Source of the DNA: Candidatus Collierbacteria bacterium
GTDB lineage: Bacteria > Patescibacteriota > Microgenomatia > UBA1400 > MFAQ01
Length of the DNA stretch: 39,399 bases
NCBI GenBank assembly: GCA_903873735.1
Contig: CAIQPO010000043.1
Span: 1 to 39,399 of the forward strand
Direction of reading: 5' to 3'
Shown: positions 27,572 through 36,784 of the stretch, in pieces
How positions within the stretch are numbered: position 1 is the first letter of the stretch
Layout: the number at the start of each line of letters is the position of its first letter
Made by a program: the position numbers and the translations under genes
Notes under the pieces: model-generated
The model's database searches: none
Told to the model about the DNA's origin: nothing
Seen by the model: the letters and a program-made list of their open reading frames with translations, nothing else

Positions 27572-29684
27572 GGCTACTTCAGAATCAGTCTACACAAAAT
27601 ATATTCGTTTTTGTTTCTACGCTCTCCTATTTTTTACTCCCCTAATTCTCTGGACCAAAACCTCTGAAGTTTTTGAGTTTAATAAAATGCTTTTTGTTTA
27701 TGCGAGCACTGCCATTATCTCCACCCTTTGGATAATAGACTCGGCTCAAAAAGGCAAGTTCTCGCTTGTACGTACTCCACTTGATCTTCCCATTGCTCTA
27801 TTCTTAATATCTCAATCAATCTCTACCCTCACTTCAATCGACAAACATACCAGTCTCTTTGGTTATTACTCAAGATTCCACGGGGGTCTCGCATCCACCA
27901 TTTGCTACCTAATACTTTATTTCGCATTTACTTCACATTTCATCGGCAAAATTAAGGAGGTTAAACTCACCTTGTTATCGATAATTGCCTCATCTACTAT
28001 CGTCTGTGCCTACGGTATTCTTGAGCATTTCGGCATTGATAAACACATCTGGGTTCAGGATGTACAAAGTAGAGTCTTCTCGACTCTCGGGCAACCCAAC
28101 TGGCTCTCTGCATATCTCATCACTATCCTACCTCTTAACATATACTTCTATCAAAAAGCACAATCAGGTTTTCTTAAATATTTTCTTTTAGCAGCTGCCT
28201 TGTCAAACTTAGTTACCATTCTCTTTACCAAATCTAAGTCAGGAATCGGTGCCACCATCCTCACACTCCTAATTTACTTTTCCTTCCAAACTCTGAAAAA
28301 CAGACAATATCTAAAACTAAAAACTACTGCGATTATTTTGTCCTCTTTCCTTGTAATTACTTTTATCATCGGCACCCCCTGGACCTCAAACCCAGCATAC
28401 ATCAACAAGGCTCTAACATTAGGCGGTCCTACTTTTCCCTCATTTGAAAAGTACCTAAACCGTATCGGTCTCACCACCCAAGTAAAACCCATCGATACTA
28501 CAAAAATAAGCCAACAAGAGGTCAAACAACTTGATCTAGAAGCGAAGGGGATAAGAGTGGGTGGTTCTGACTCAATGGACATTAGAAAGGTAGTCTGGCA
28601 AGGAGCCATAAAACTTGGCTTAAAATATCCCTTCTTTGGTCCGGGTGTTGAGACTTTTGGTTACACCTACTACACAGTAAGGCCTGCCTCACACAACTTG
28701 CTCTCTGAATGGGATTTCTTATACAACAAAGCACACAATGAGTATCTAAACTTCCTGGCTACCACTGGCTTCATCGGTTTAGGCACTTACCTTTTCCTCA
28801 TTATCTCAACTCTATTTCTTTTGGTAAAAACAATAAAACATCCAGACTCCGGAGAGCTATCTCTTGCTCTTCTATCAGGATATATCTCCATTCTTATTAC
28901 CAACTACTATGGCTTTTCGGTTGTTAATGTGGCTTTACTATTTTTCCTTATCCCAGCCTTTATCTTTACATATTCACCTCCAAAGAATGTCTTCATATCC
29001 ACAGTTTCAATACACCTTCCATTTATCACATCCGCAATTGCCATTACCCTATTACTATTCACCCTCTACCAGACACATATCACCTGGAAAGCAGACATCA
29101 ACTACGCCACTGGCAAAGCACTAATGCAAGTCAACTATGACTATCTAGCTGACGCCATCTCTAGCCTGTCTAAAGCCGTTAACTCCAGACCAAACGAACC
29201 TGTTTTCAGATCCACCCTTGCCGAGTCTCACGCTATGGCTGCAGTCTACATTAATAGCCTACTTCAAACTCCAGAAGCCTCTGCTGCATCAACCCAACAA
29301 AAACTCAAAGAACAAAGACAGCTCTATACAAATTCCGCTATTGCCAATGCACAAGAATCTATAAAACAAAACCCGTTTCACACCAATTTTTACAAAAACA
29401 AAGCAAAAATTGAAATTATGCTAGCTAGCACCGATCCTATTTACTACGAGCAAGCAATAAAGACTTTTGAAAAGATTATTGAGCTCTCACCTACTGAAGC
29501 CAAAATGTACTACAACTTAGGACTTATACACTACACCCTAGGTAATCTAGAACAAGCCAAATCTTACTACGCCAAAGCTCTGGAACTCAAGCCAGACTAC
29601 TTCAAATGGGAAGAATTCATGAAAACACTTTCAGATAGACAAAAGGAACTAGACAAGGCAAAAACCAATAAAAAAGGCAGGTAA
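27570..29684 (+). CDS. O-antigen ligase/polymerase-like membrane protein with C-terminal TPR repeats
   Basis: Many TM helices; Wzy_C-like KAHNEYLNFLATTGFIGLGTYL; TPR AKMYYNLGLIHYTLGNLEQAKSYYAKALELKPD. Confidence 0.85.
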   Translation: MATSESVYTKYIRFCFYALLFFTPLILWTKTSEVFEFNKMLFVYASTAIISTLWIIDSAQKGKFSLVRTPLDLPIALFLISQSISTLTSIDKHTSLFGYYSRFHGGLASTICYLILYFAFTSHFIGKIKEVKLTLLSIIASSTIVCAYGILEHFGIDKHIWVQDVQSRVFSTLGQPNWLSAYLITILPLNIYFYQKAQSGFLKYFLLAAALSNLVTILFTKSKSGIGATILTLLIYFSFQTLKNRQYLKLKTTAIILSSFLVITFIIGTPWTSNPAYINKALTLGGPTFPSFEKYLNRIGLTTQVKPIDTTKISQQEVKQLDLEAKGIRVGGSDSMDIRKVVWQGAIKLGLKYPFFGPGVETFGYTYYTVRPASHNLLSEWDFLYNKAHNEYLNFLATTGFIGLGTYLFLIISTLFLLVKTIKHPDSGELSLALLSGYISILITNYYGFSVVNVALLFFLIPAFIFTYSPPKNVFISTVSIHLPFITSAIAITLLLFTLYQTHITWKADINYATGKALMQVNYDYLADAISSLSKAVNSRPNEPVFRSTLAESHAMAAVYINSLLQTPEASAASTQQKLKEQRQLYTNSAIANAQESIKQNPFHTNFYKNKAKIEIMLASTDPIYYEQAIKTFEKIIELSPTEAKMYYNLGLIHYTLGNLEQAKSYYAKALELKPDYFKWEEFMKTLSDRQKELDKAKTNKKGR

Positions 29685-29697
29685 TTTACCTGCCATC
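29673..29697 (-). terminator. hairpin terminator between convergent genes
   Basis: Minus strand GGCAGGTAAATTACCTGCCTTTTTTA. Confidence 0.8.
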
Positions 29698-30061
29698 ACC
29701 TACCCACCTGCCTTAGGAAAAACAAATAATCCTTCCAAGTCAGTGCTACTACCACCGTATCATTTTGCCTTAACACCTTTATGTCGGCTGTTGGGTATGT
29801 TTCAATAAATTGCGTAAGCTGCCCCTCAGTCATCATTATAAAAAACATCGCCACTAATCTTTCAGGAAAGACCTCCACCACACAGCCAATTCTCACAAAT
29901 CCAGCCAGGTTTTCAATCTTTCGAGTCCCGATCAAACCCTTCATATTTTTACGACCCCACACAGCCTTACCCGCAAGCGATGCCCTTTTAACATACAGCA
30001 TCAACTGCCTGTCGGTCTCTTCCCTTTTACTACCAGAAAGAAAAACTTTCTCTCTTATCAT
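29696..30061 (-). CDS. hypothetical protein (monocistronic)
   Basis: 121 aa; SD CGGAGG; own promoter and terminator. Confidence 0.7.
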   Translation of the reverse strand: MIREKVFLSGSKREETDRQLMLYVKRASLAGKAVWGRKNMKGLIGTRKIENLAGFVRIGCVVEVFPERLVAMFFIMMTEGQLTQFIETYPTADIKVLRQNDTVVVALTWKDYLFFLRQVGR

Positions 30062-30090
30062 TTTCGCCTCCGTCGTGTCTAAAGTTTCTC

Positions 30091-30135
30091 AATGTTCGAT
30101 TTGTATATTCTAAACTCCATCTATTACATTAACAA
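30091..30135 (-). promoter_or_regulatory. promoter TTGTTA-17-TAGAAT plus 5' element GAACATT
   Basis: -35 30130-30135, -10 30107-30112, element 30091-30097 (minus). Confidence 0.65.
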
Positions 30136-30176
30136 CCCCACATTACAGGGTATTTGGTAAAATATATTATTCCGAT

Positions 30177-30713
30177 ATGAAAATTCTTGTATCACCAGAC
30201 CCATTTCTAAAAATTGTAGCCAAGCCGGTTGAAAAGATTGATAAGAAACTTCTAGACCAGCTTAGCGACATGACTCAAACCCTAAAACAGGCTCAAGACC
30301 CGGAGGGTGTTGGCTTGGCAGCTACACAGGTAGGTATTGATAAGAGACTCTTCATTCTCAATCTCCACAACCAAATAGAAGTCATCATAAATCCCAAAAT
30401 CATCCAAGTTTCCGAAGCAAAACTATCAGAAATCTACACCAAGAAAAAGGACAGGTGGCTTGAAGGCTGTCTTTCACTTCCCCAAATCTGGGGTTTCGTA
30501 GACAGACCTTTCTGGGTAGATATTGAATACCAAACAATCAAAAACAACCAGCTTGTTTCAAAAACCAGAAGATTTGAAGGGGTTGAGTCATCCTATGCTC
30601 TACATGAATATGACCATCTGGATGGAATTCTTTTCACCGATAGGATTCTTGAACAAAAAGGCATTATCTATCAAGAAACGGAACACGGCTTATCTCCCAT
30701 AGACTTGATATAA
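30177..30713 (+). CDS. def: peptide deformylase
   Basis: GVGLAATQVGIDKRLFIL, EGCLSLPQIWG, HEYDHLDGILF. Confidence 0.96.
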   Translation: MKILVSPDPFLKIVAKPVEKIDKKLLDQLSDMTQTLKQAQDPEGVGLAATQVGIDKRLFILNLHNQIEVIINPKIIQVSEAKLSEIYTKKKDRWLEGCLSLPQIWGFVDRPFWVDIEYQTIKNNQLVSKTRRFEGVESSYALHEYDHLDGILFTDRILEQKGIIYQETEHGLSPIDLI

Positions 30714-30738
30714 AAAATCCCCGCCTGAAGCGGGGAAT
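30713..30738 (-). terminator. intrinsic terminator of the 30742-31230 gene
   Basis: Minus strand TTCCCCGCTTCAGGCGGGGATTTTTTATA. Confidence 0.88.
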
Positions 30739-30741
30739 CTC

Positions 30742-31230
30742 TTACCAGAGCACGACAAAGGAGACAAATAACCATACAGCCAAGAGGAGAAACGTGATAA
30801 ACATCGTAAACTCTGATGTTCCCACTTGACCCACCTGGTTAGTGGCAGTAAGCTCCACTGGGTTGTCAGCATTTACCACCTTGATGTACACATCGGTGGA
30901 ACATTTTTCTACTACCACCACCGTCCCTGGTCTAAGTACCAGCGAAGAGGTGTAGCCGTAAGGCGCACCACCTTCTGCCCGAGTTGAATCGATGTATTCA
31001 CCGTCAACCTTAAGCAAAAAAGTGTCACGGCTCACAATTGTTACCGACAGCTCCTCTTCGCGTTGTGGGTTGGCGTATGATACTGTCACTTTGCTACCAA
31101 CCCCAAGCTCCATAGATAAGTCGTGCCCGACCTGGTGACCGTTTTTGGTGGCATAAGACACACCACCCAAGAAAACGACAATCACCGCAGCTACAAATAC
31201 GAAGGTAAGCAATTTTTCCCAGAATTTCAA
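30742..31230 (-). CDS. membrane-anchored hypothetical protein (GC-richer orphan class), TTG start
   Basis: N- and C-terminal hydrophobic segments; AAGGAGG SD before TTG. Confidence 0.75.
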   Translation of the reverse strand: MKFWEKLLTFVFVAAVIVVFLGGVSYATKNGHQVGHDLSMELGVGSKVTVSYANPQREEELSVTIVSRDTFLLKVDGEYIDSTRAEGGAPYGYTSSLVLRPGTVVVVEKCSTDVYIKVVNADNPVELTATNQVGQVGTSEFTMFITFLLLAVWLFVSFVVLW

Positions 31231-31242
31231 AACAGCCTCCTT

Positions 31243-31292
31243 AATGTACGATATTTACCCTATAGAATATCACAGGTATAATATATTTGCAA
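31243..31292 (-). promoter_or_regulatory. promoter TTGCAA-17-TATTCT plus 5' element GTACATT
   Basis: -35 31287-31292, -10 31264-31269, element 31243-31249 (minus). Confidence 0.6.
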
Positions 31293-32179
31293 TGAAAAAG
31301 AACTTAGTCTATTTTGGCTCACCCCAATTCTCTGCAGAAATTCTCGAAAGCCTCCTTACCAACCCCGAAATTAATTTGGTGGGTATTGTCACTCAAAAGG
31401 ATAAACCAGTAGGTAGAAAACAAATTATTACACCATCACCTGTATCCCAAACTGCCGAAAAACACCAACTACCCACATTCAAACCAGACAGGCTAGACGA
31501 TGCAAACTTGGCTCACATTAAACTTCTCAAGCCAGATATCTTTCTTGTCGTTTCTTATGGCAAAATTATTCCACAATCCTGGCTAGATTGTCCCAAAGTT
31601 GGCACTTTCAATGTTCATTTTTCACTCCTTCCCAAGTATAGAGGCGCTTTGTGTATCAGCGAAGCCATCAAAAACCAAGACAAAGAAACAGGGGTCACCT
31701 TAATGGAGATGGACAGTAAACTCGATCACGGCAATATCATCTCCCAATCCTCAATCACCATTGATACCCATGACGACTACGCTACTCTGTCCACAAAACT
31801 TACTCAAGAAGCCATTAAAATTATCGAGCGTAAATTACCCGAAATCTGTGCTCAAAAATATCACTCACTACCCCAAGATGAGTCACTGGCCACTTACACC
31901 CCACTCCACAAAAACATCACCAGACAAGATTCATATATTCCTCTCACTACGTTACTCAAAGCCACTGATGGAATAGGCAGCTCCGAGACCTATGCCCTAA
32001 TCAGATCCCTATCCCCGGAACCGGGTGCGTGGACCACAGTGCAGGGAAAAGACTTAAAAATCATAAGTTGTACCCTTATAGATAGAAAGTTAGTCTTGAA
32101 CCAGGTTCAACTTAGTGGCAAGCAACCAATCAGCTGGAAACAATTTTCTGCAGGATACAAATCAACTTTCAAAGCTTAA
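31292..32179 (+). CDS. fmt: methionyl-tRNA formyltransferase
   Basis: LVYFGSPQFSAEILESLL, GTFNVHFSLLPKYRGA, GVTLMEMDSKLDHGNIISQ; start at MKKNLVYFG. Confidence 0.95.
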   Translation: MKKNLVYFGSPQFSAEILESLLTNPEINLVGIVTQKDKPVGRKQIITPSPVSQTAEKHQLPTFKPDRLDDANLAHIKLLKPDIFLVVSYGKIIPQSWLDCPKVGTFNVHFSLLPKYRGALCISEAIKNQDKETGVTLMEMDSKLDHGNIISQSSITIDTHDDYATLSTKLTQEAIKIIERKLPEICAQKYHSLPQDESLATYTPLHKNITRQDSYIPLTTLLKATDGIGSSETYALIRSLSPEPGAWTTVQGKDLKIISCTLIDRKLVLNQVQLSGKQPISWKQFSAGYKSTFKA

Positions 32180-32841
32180 GTCAGAATTATCTTCGCCGCC
32201 AATCTCTGCATACGCTTAGGATCATCACCAAACATCTCAGCTTCGTAGTTTACATTCAAACTAGACTCAACACCCACGAGCTTTGTTCTCTTACCATCAG
32301 ACTCTCCAAACGCCACCAATAAATCATCACCATAATCAGTAATCTCAAAAGACATCTCCTCCCCCTTCACTCCAAACACCCCAGACATAGACTGTCTCAA
32401 ATTATCAAAAGATACAGTTCTAACTACCTCTGGATCTTCATCAGACAACAAGTCAGCCATGGTAATTTCCATTATCTTCTCATCAAACATTATCGTCACA
32501 TAAAAATCTACCTTTTCCTTAATCATCCATCTCAAAAAATCCAAAACTTTCTTCCCACCACAAGGCATAGTCTCAACCTCCTTTGCATTCATACTGGAAA
32601 GATATGGCCTCAAATTTACCGACATCGTAGCCAGACTTCCATCATCCAAATACTGATAAATCAGACCGAATTCAGGAAAACTAGTTAGTAGTGAACCATC
32701 ATCCAAAATTTCACCCACCATCTCACCATGCCTAGTGTAAGCTACTATTCCACCTTCATCAGTGTAAGCGAACAAGCTACCACCGGTTTCTGGACCAGAA
32801 CTATTTGGCAGATTATTGAAATCCTCTTTATTTCGCGGCAT
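32176..32841 (-). CDS. hypothetical protein
   Basis: 221-aa ORF overlapping the rpmB 3' end by 14 bp. Confidence 0.6.
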   Translation of the reverse strand: MPRNKEDFNNLPNSSGPETGGSLFAYTDEGGIVAYTRHGEMVGEILDDGSLLTSFPEFGLIYQYLDDGSLATMSVNLRPYLSSMNAKEVETMPCGGKKVLDFLRWMIKEKVDFYVTIMFDEKIMEITMADLLSDEDPEVVRTVSFDNLRQSMSGVFGVKGEEMSFEITDYGDDLLVAFGESDGKRTKLVGVESSLNVNYEAEMFGDDPKRMQRLAAKIILT

Positions 32842-33061
32842 TAACCTTTTGAGCTTCTCGCTCTGATTGTCTTATCGATCTTTTACAGATCGTGCAAACT
32901 TTTATCTTCAATCTCTTACCTTCAATAACAAGGTGATGAACGTGAAGATTTGGTTTTCTTACATGCTTAACTCTTCTCTTGGAAAAGCTAACTAAATTTG
33001 CAGTCTGAATTCCCTTTCCGCAAATTGCACATTCGTATCTGGAATAAGTTGTTTGTTTCAT
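32828..33061 (-). CDS. rpmB: 50S ribosomal protein bL28 (zinc-binding form)
   Basis: Start at MKQTTYSRYECAICGKG; KRRVKHVRKPNLH; VCTICKRSIRQSE; GGGGAG SD. Confidence 0.85.
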   Translation of the reverse strand: MKQTTYSRYECAICGKGIQTANLVSFSKRRVKHVRKPNLHVHHLVIEGKRLKIKVCTICKRSIRQSEREAQKVNAAK

Positions 33062-33072
33062 AAAGCTCCCCA

Positions 33073-33091
33073 ATTTTATCACAACAGCCTC
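33073..33091 (-). promoter_or_regulatory. putative rpmB promoter box GAGGCTGTTGTGATAAAAT
   Basis: Near-identical to the block upstream of rpsB. Confidence 0.55.
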
Positions 33092-33116
33092 ACATAAGGT
33101 ATACTTTATTGGATAT

Positions 33117-33734
33117 ATGATTTCACAATTATTTTCGTCGCCAGTATTTTTTGTCCTATACTTTATCAGCTTGCTAATAGCGATAACCATTCATGAGTTT
33201 TCTCACGCATTAGCAGCCGACAGACTTGGTGACCCTACACCTAGGTCACAAGGCAGACTTACACTTAATCCCCTGAAGCATCTTGACCCAATAGGTACTA
33301 TCTCTATGCTCCTTGTTGGCTTTGGTTGGGGTAGACCAGTAGAATTTGATCCCTACAATCTCGACAAGCCCAGAAGAGACGCAGCAATCATTTCACTCGC
33401 TGGTCCGGTTAGTAATATTCTTCTAGCAATAGCCTTTTCTCTAGTTCTAAAATTTTTTCCTCAAAGTCTTGTGATTAGCCTACTATCTTATTCCATCATC
33501 ACCATTAATGTATCTCTTGCAATCTTCAACCTAGTACCAATTGGTCCTCTCGATGGTCAAAAAATCCTATCTGGAATTCTCCCAAGAGATCTTGCCTATG
33601 AGTTTGAAGCTATCATGCATCGTTATGGTACACTCCTACTTCTACTCTTTATAGTTCCCTCGTTTGGCGGTCAAACGCCAATCCACAGTCTTATCAGTCC
33701 AATCATCGGAGCTATACTCAAACTTCTAGTTTAA
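33117..33734 (+). CDS. site-2 protease family protein (M50)
   Basis: ITIHEFSHALAADRLGDPTPRSQGRLTLNPLKHLDPIGT; NLVPIGPLDGQKIL. Confidence 0.93.
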   Translation: MISQLFSSPVFFVLYFISLLIAITIHEFSHALAADRLGDPTPRSQGRLTLNPLKHLDPIGTISMLLVGFGWGRPVEFDPYNLDKPRRDAAIISLAGPVSNILLAIAFSLVLKFFPQSLVISLLSYSIITINVSLAIFNLVPIGPLDGQKILSGILPRDLAYEFEAIMHRYGTLLLLLFIVPSFGGQTPIHSLISPIIGAILKLLV

Positions 33735-34354
33735 AGACTTCTTCTCCTCGAAAGGAAGCTAAACACTCCCACAATTAAAAGTAAGGCACCAAATCCGAGT
33801 AAGACAATTTTAAACACAGCTCCTAGGGTAGAACCCAAGCCGCCCTGCTCTGCTTCTTCAACTTGTTCATCTTTTGGAGTAATCACCGCTTTTTTCTGTG
33901 TTGGTGTAGGAGTAATCAAAGACTCTGCTGGAGATACACCTGCTCCAAAATCAATATCTCTGACCTGACCAATGAGTAATACATCTTCTGACGGTTTAGT
34001 CACGTAGCCATCTCTTTCTACGGTAACAAACAGCTTGCTAAATTTCTGATCAACTTGTCCATAAAACTTACCATTTATCACCTCTCCCAATCTCCTAACC
34101 CTTTCTCCCTCATCAGACATCCACAACACATATCTATTTTTTTCAGGAGTCAATGCAATTTTTAGATCACGACAGGTTGCCATGATCTTGTAAACATTAT
34201 CAATAAATACCGAGGCAGCGAAACATGCTCCACCACTACCATTACTACGTAAATCTGCAATGCCTTCACTGGCATTTATCTTAGATGGCATCAACCCCAT
34301 CACCACAAAAAATAAAAATGCCGACAGAAACATTCTTTTCTTATCCATAACCAC
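33731..34354 (-). CDS. exported, C-terminally membrane-anchored hypothetical protein
   Basis: N-terminal signal peptide and C-terminal TM followed by RRRSL. Confidence 0.65.
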   Translation of the reverse strand: MVMDKKRMFLSAFLFFVVMGLMPSKINASEGIADLRSNGSGGACFAASVFIDNVYKIMATCRDLKIALTPEKNRYVLWMSDEGERVRRLGEVINGKFYGQVDQKFSKLFVTVERDGYVTKPSEDVLLIGQVRDIDFGAGVSPAESLITPTPTQKKAVITPKDEQVEEAEQGGLGSTLGAVFKIVLLGFGALLLIVGVFSFLSRRRSL

Positions 34355-34365
34355 AATTTTACACC

Positions 34366-34396
34366 AAAAAAATCCCTACCAAAGTTGGTAGGGATC
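34366..34396 (-). terminator. intrinsic terminator of the 34415-35149 gene
   Basis: Minus strand ATCCCTACCAACTTTGGTAGGGATTTTTTTGG. Confidence 0.9.
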
Positions 34397-34414
34397 ATCT
34401 CACAAGCGGAGGGG

Positions 34415-35149
34415 CTAATACTCACCACGGGACTCAGCCAACTCACGATCGCGACGACGCTTTTTGGAGCCGTCATGACCACGTTCGTCAGCATATTCTC
34501 CCGTTTGAGAGCCACCCTTCTTGCCGCCCTTTTTGCCGCCCTTCTTGCCCTTCGGCTTGTCAGCCATGGGGGCGTCATTTGGGGCGACAGTCGCAACCGG
34601 AGCTGCCGGCTTCTTCTCGTCGGGCTTGTTGTAGCATACCCGGCAGAAGCGGAAGGGGCGGGCGCCGTCTTTGCGAGGCGGGATGGGTTCGCCACAGTCC
34701 TGGCAGAAGCCACCGTCCCATTGGAAAGTAGCCATCTCCTGCGAGATGTCGGTGATCAGCTTGACCACCTTGGTCGCCTCTGCTTTCGCCTCAGCAGCAC
34801 GAACCCGCAACAGGTCGTGGTAAGCCACATCAGCTTCGACCACCCTGTCGCGAAATGCCAGGTCAAAGAGCGCTTGGCCTTTGTGGCCCTTGGCGTTCTC
34901 TTCCCGGACAAATTCGGCGGCCTGGTCGAGAAGCTTGTAGTAGGCTTCCGTGGCCAGCTCGAGATCCGGCAGCTTGGCTGCAAAGCGCTTGATCGCGCCG
35001 TGCACGTCAAGCAGCTGCTGCACCGAGGCCGCGTCCTTAGCTACCTGCATTTTCTTCCAGTAGTGGGATTTTACCCCTTCATACTGAGCAGGAAGGTCCT
35101 CGATGGCCTTGATGATCTGCGACACGATGCGATCGATTCTTTCAGGCAT
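34415..35149 (-). CDS. zinc-finger protein with Lys/Gly-rich tail (GC-rich orphan class)
   Basis: Start at MPERIDRIV after AAGGAGATGAGACT; CQDCGEPIPPRKDGARPFRFCRVCYNK (DksA/TraR-like ribbon); KGKKGGKKGGKKGG. Confidence 0.8.
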   Translation of the reverse strand: MPERIDRIVSQIIKAIEDLPAQYEGVKSHYWKKMQVAKDAASVQQLLDVHGAIKRFAAKLPDLELATEAYYKLLDQAAEFVREENAKGHKGQALFDLAFRDRVVEADVAYHDLLRVRAAEAKAEATKVVKLITDISQEMATFQWDGGFCQDCGEPIPPRKDGARPFRFCRVCYNKPDEKKPAAPVATVAPNDAPMADKPKGKKGGKKGGKKGGSQTGEYADERGHDGSKKRRRDRELAESRGEY

Positions 35150-35176
35150 AGTCTCATCTCCTTTGTGAAATAGGTG

Positions 35177-35222
35177 AATGTGCAAGTGGGAATATATTAC
35201 TCCTATAGGTTTATATTGTCAA
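35177..35222 (-). promoter_or_regulatory. promoter TTGACA-17-TAATAT plus 5' element GCACATT
   Basis: -35 35217-35222, -10 35194-35199, element 35177-35183 (minus). Confidence 0.75.
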
Positions 35223-35223
35223 G

Positions 35224-36744
35224 CTACAAGTCCTTCACCATATACTGACCTTCCAACCTATAACCCAAGTTAAGATAATATTCTCTTGTGCCTATGGCTG
35301 AAATAATTGCCATTTTTTTATATCCATTTGTTAAGGCAATCTTTTCTGCCTCAATAAGAAGCTTCTTTCCCAATCCCCTATGCTGAGTTTTATCTTGTTC
35401 ATGAGTATTTAGCGATAAAACTTGACCATATGTGTGCACTTCTCTAACCACTGCTGCTCCTTTTATACCCAGCTTCTTTGCAATCTCACTTTCCTCATCA
35501 GGTAGTCTCAATCTAAGCATTGAATATAAATATGTATTATCTTCAAATGACAAAAACAGCTCCCTCCCTCCCAACGTTTTTCTATCATTACATCTTAACT
35601 CCAATCCTTCAGTCTGATGAACATTTCCCCTCACTTCTCTACATCTGATACATTTACAACTTCTCCCCTCCTCTTTTAGTTGTTTTTGTAATACTTGTCT
35701 TAGGTTTGTCCGCTGAGTTCCTACCGCCACCCATTTTTTGCTTATATCTCGCACCAGTCTATCAATCCTACAATAAACAGGTGTAAGCGTTTTTACCTCT
35801 TTCAACACTTCGATAAGCTTACTTTCATCATATGGTCTATACTCTCCCCGCTTCCACATTTCATACATCTCCGAACCTGGAATTGTCATTGCTGGATACA
35901 CCTTAAGATAGTCTGGACCAAAACGAGAATCCTCAAACATTAACTTTGCCATCTCATTATCTTTTTCAGGAGAAGAACCAGGCAAATTAGGCATAAAGTG
36001 ATAGCAAATTTTTAGTCCTGCATCTCTGCACATTCTAGTTGCTTCGGCTACTCTTTCCAAAGAGTGTCCTCTTTTAATTATACTTAGTATCTGTTCATCA
36101 AGCGCCTGCACTCCCATCTGTACTTTCGTCACCCCCATCGATCTCCATAAAACAATTTCATTTTCATTAATCCAATCAGGTCTTGTCTCAACTGATATCC
36201 CCACCACTCTTCTTTTTGCTGTCTGATTGAATTCAATTGCTCCCTCAAGTGACTCACTCACCACTCCATTTACCCCATCGTACATACCCTTAAAAAACTC
36301 TATCTTATATTCTCTTGTATACGCAGAAAATGTGCCTCCAATAACAATCAAGTCAATCTTATCTGTAGGGTGCCCGGTTTCTTCCATTTGTTTTATTCTG
36401 CCTTCAACTTGCAATCTTGGGTCAAAATTAAGCATTTTAGCTCTCTGCGCTGCTGGCTCATCGGAAAGATAAGACTTCGGCATCCCTTCTTCTAGTGGGC
36501 AATACACGCACTGCCCAGGACAAGGAAATGGCTTCATCATCACCGCGAATGGCGCCACACCACTTTCAGTTCTCACTCCTCTTGTTCTCAAGTACTCCCT
36601 CAAGTCAATATCATCAATATGTGGCCAAATATCAGAGTTTCTTGGCATCTGCCTTAACTCCCTTGACCATAGCCTGCGATAGTCCTCAAAATTTTCTAAA
36701 GTGATTTTCTCTCTGTCTCGCACTATTAATTCTTCTAGATTCAT
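35224..36744 (-). CDS. elp3: Elp3-family tRNA uridine(34) acetyltransferase (radical SAM + GNAT)
   Basis: Radical SAM KPFPCPGQCVYCPLEEGMPKSYLSDEPAAQRA; GNAT end QHRGLGKKLLIEAEKIALTNGYKKMAIISAIGTREYYLNLGY. Confidence 0.95.
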   Translation of the reverse strand: MNLEELIVRDREKITLENFEDYRRLWSRELRQMPRNSDIWPHIDDIDLREYLRTRGVRTESGVAPFAVMMKPFPCPGQCVYCPLEEGMPKSYLSDEPAAQRAKMLNFDPRLQVEGRIKQMEETGHPTDKIDLIVIGGTFSAYTREYKIEFFKGMYDGVNGVVSESLEGAIEFNQTAKRRVVGISVETRPDWINENEIVLWRSMGVTKVQMGVQALDEQILSIIKRGHSLERVAEATRMCRDAGLKICYHFMPNLPGSSPEKDNEMAKLMFEDSRFGPDYLKVYPAMTIPGSEMYEMWKRGEYRPYDESKLIEVLKEVKTLTPVYCRIDRLVRDISKKWVAVGTQRTNLRQVLQKQLKEEGRSCKCIRCREVRGNVHQTEGLELRCNDRKTLGGRELFLSFEDNTYLYSMLRLRLPDEESEIAKKLGIKGAAVVREVHTYGQVLSLNTHEQDKTQHRGLGKKLLIEAEKIALTNGYKKMAIISAIGTREYYLNLGYRLEGQYMVKDL

Positions 36745-36757
36745 CGCTTTATTTTAA

Positions 36758-36784
36758 CCGAAAAAACCTACCATTAAGGTAGGT
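36758..36784 (-). terminator. intrinsic terminator overlapping the stop of the 36774 ORF
   Basis: Minus strand ATACCTACCTTAATGGTAGGTTTTTTCGG. Confidence 0.8.

Noticed and set aside
34385-35173. 262-aa plus-strand ORF and nested ORFs antisense to the zinc-finger gene
   Set aside because: Lies opposite a gene with SD, promoter, terminator and zinc motif; long antisense frames are expected in GC-rich coding sequence.
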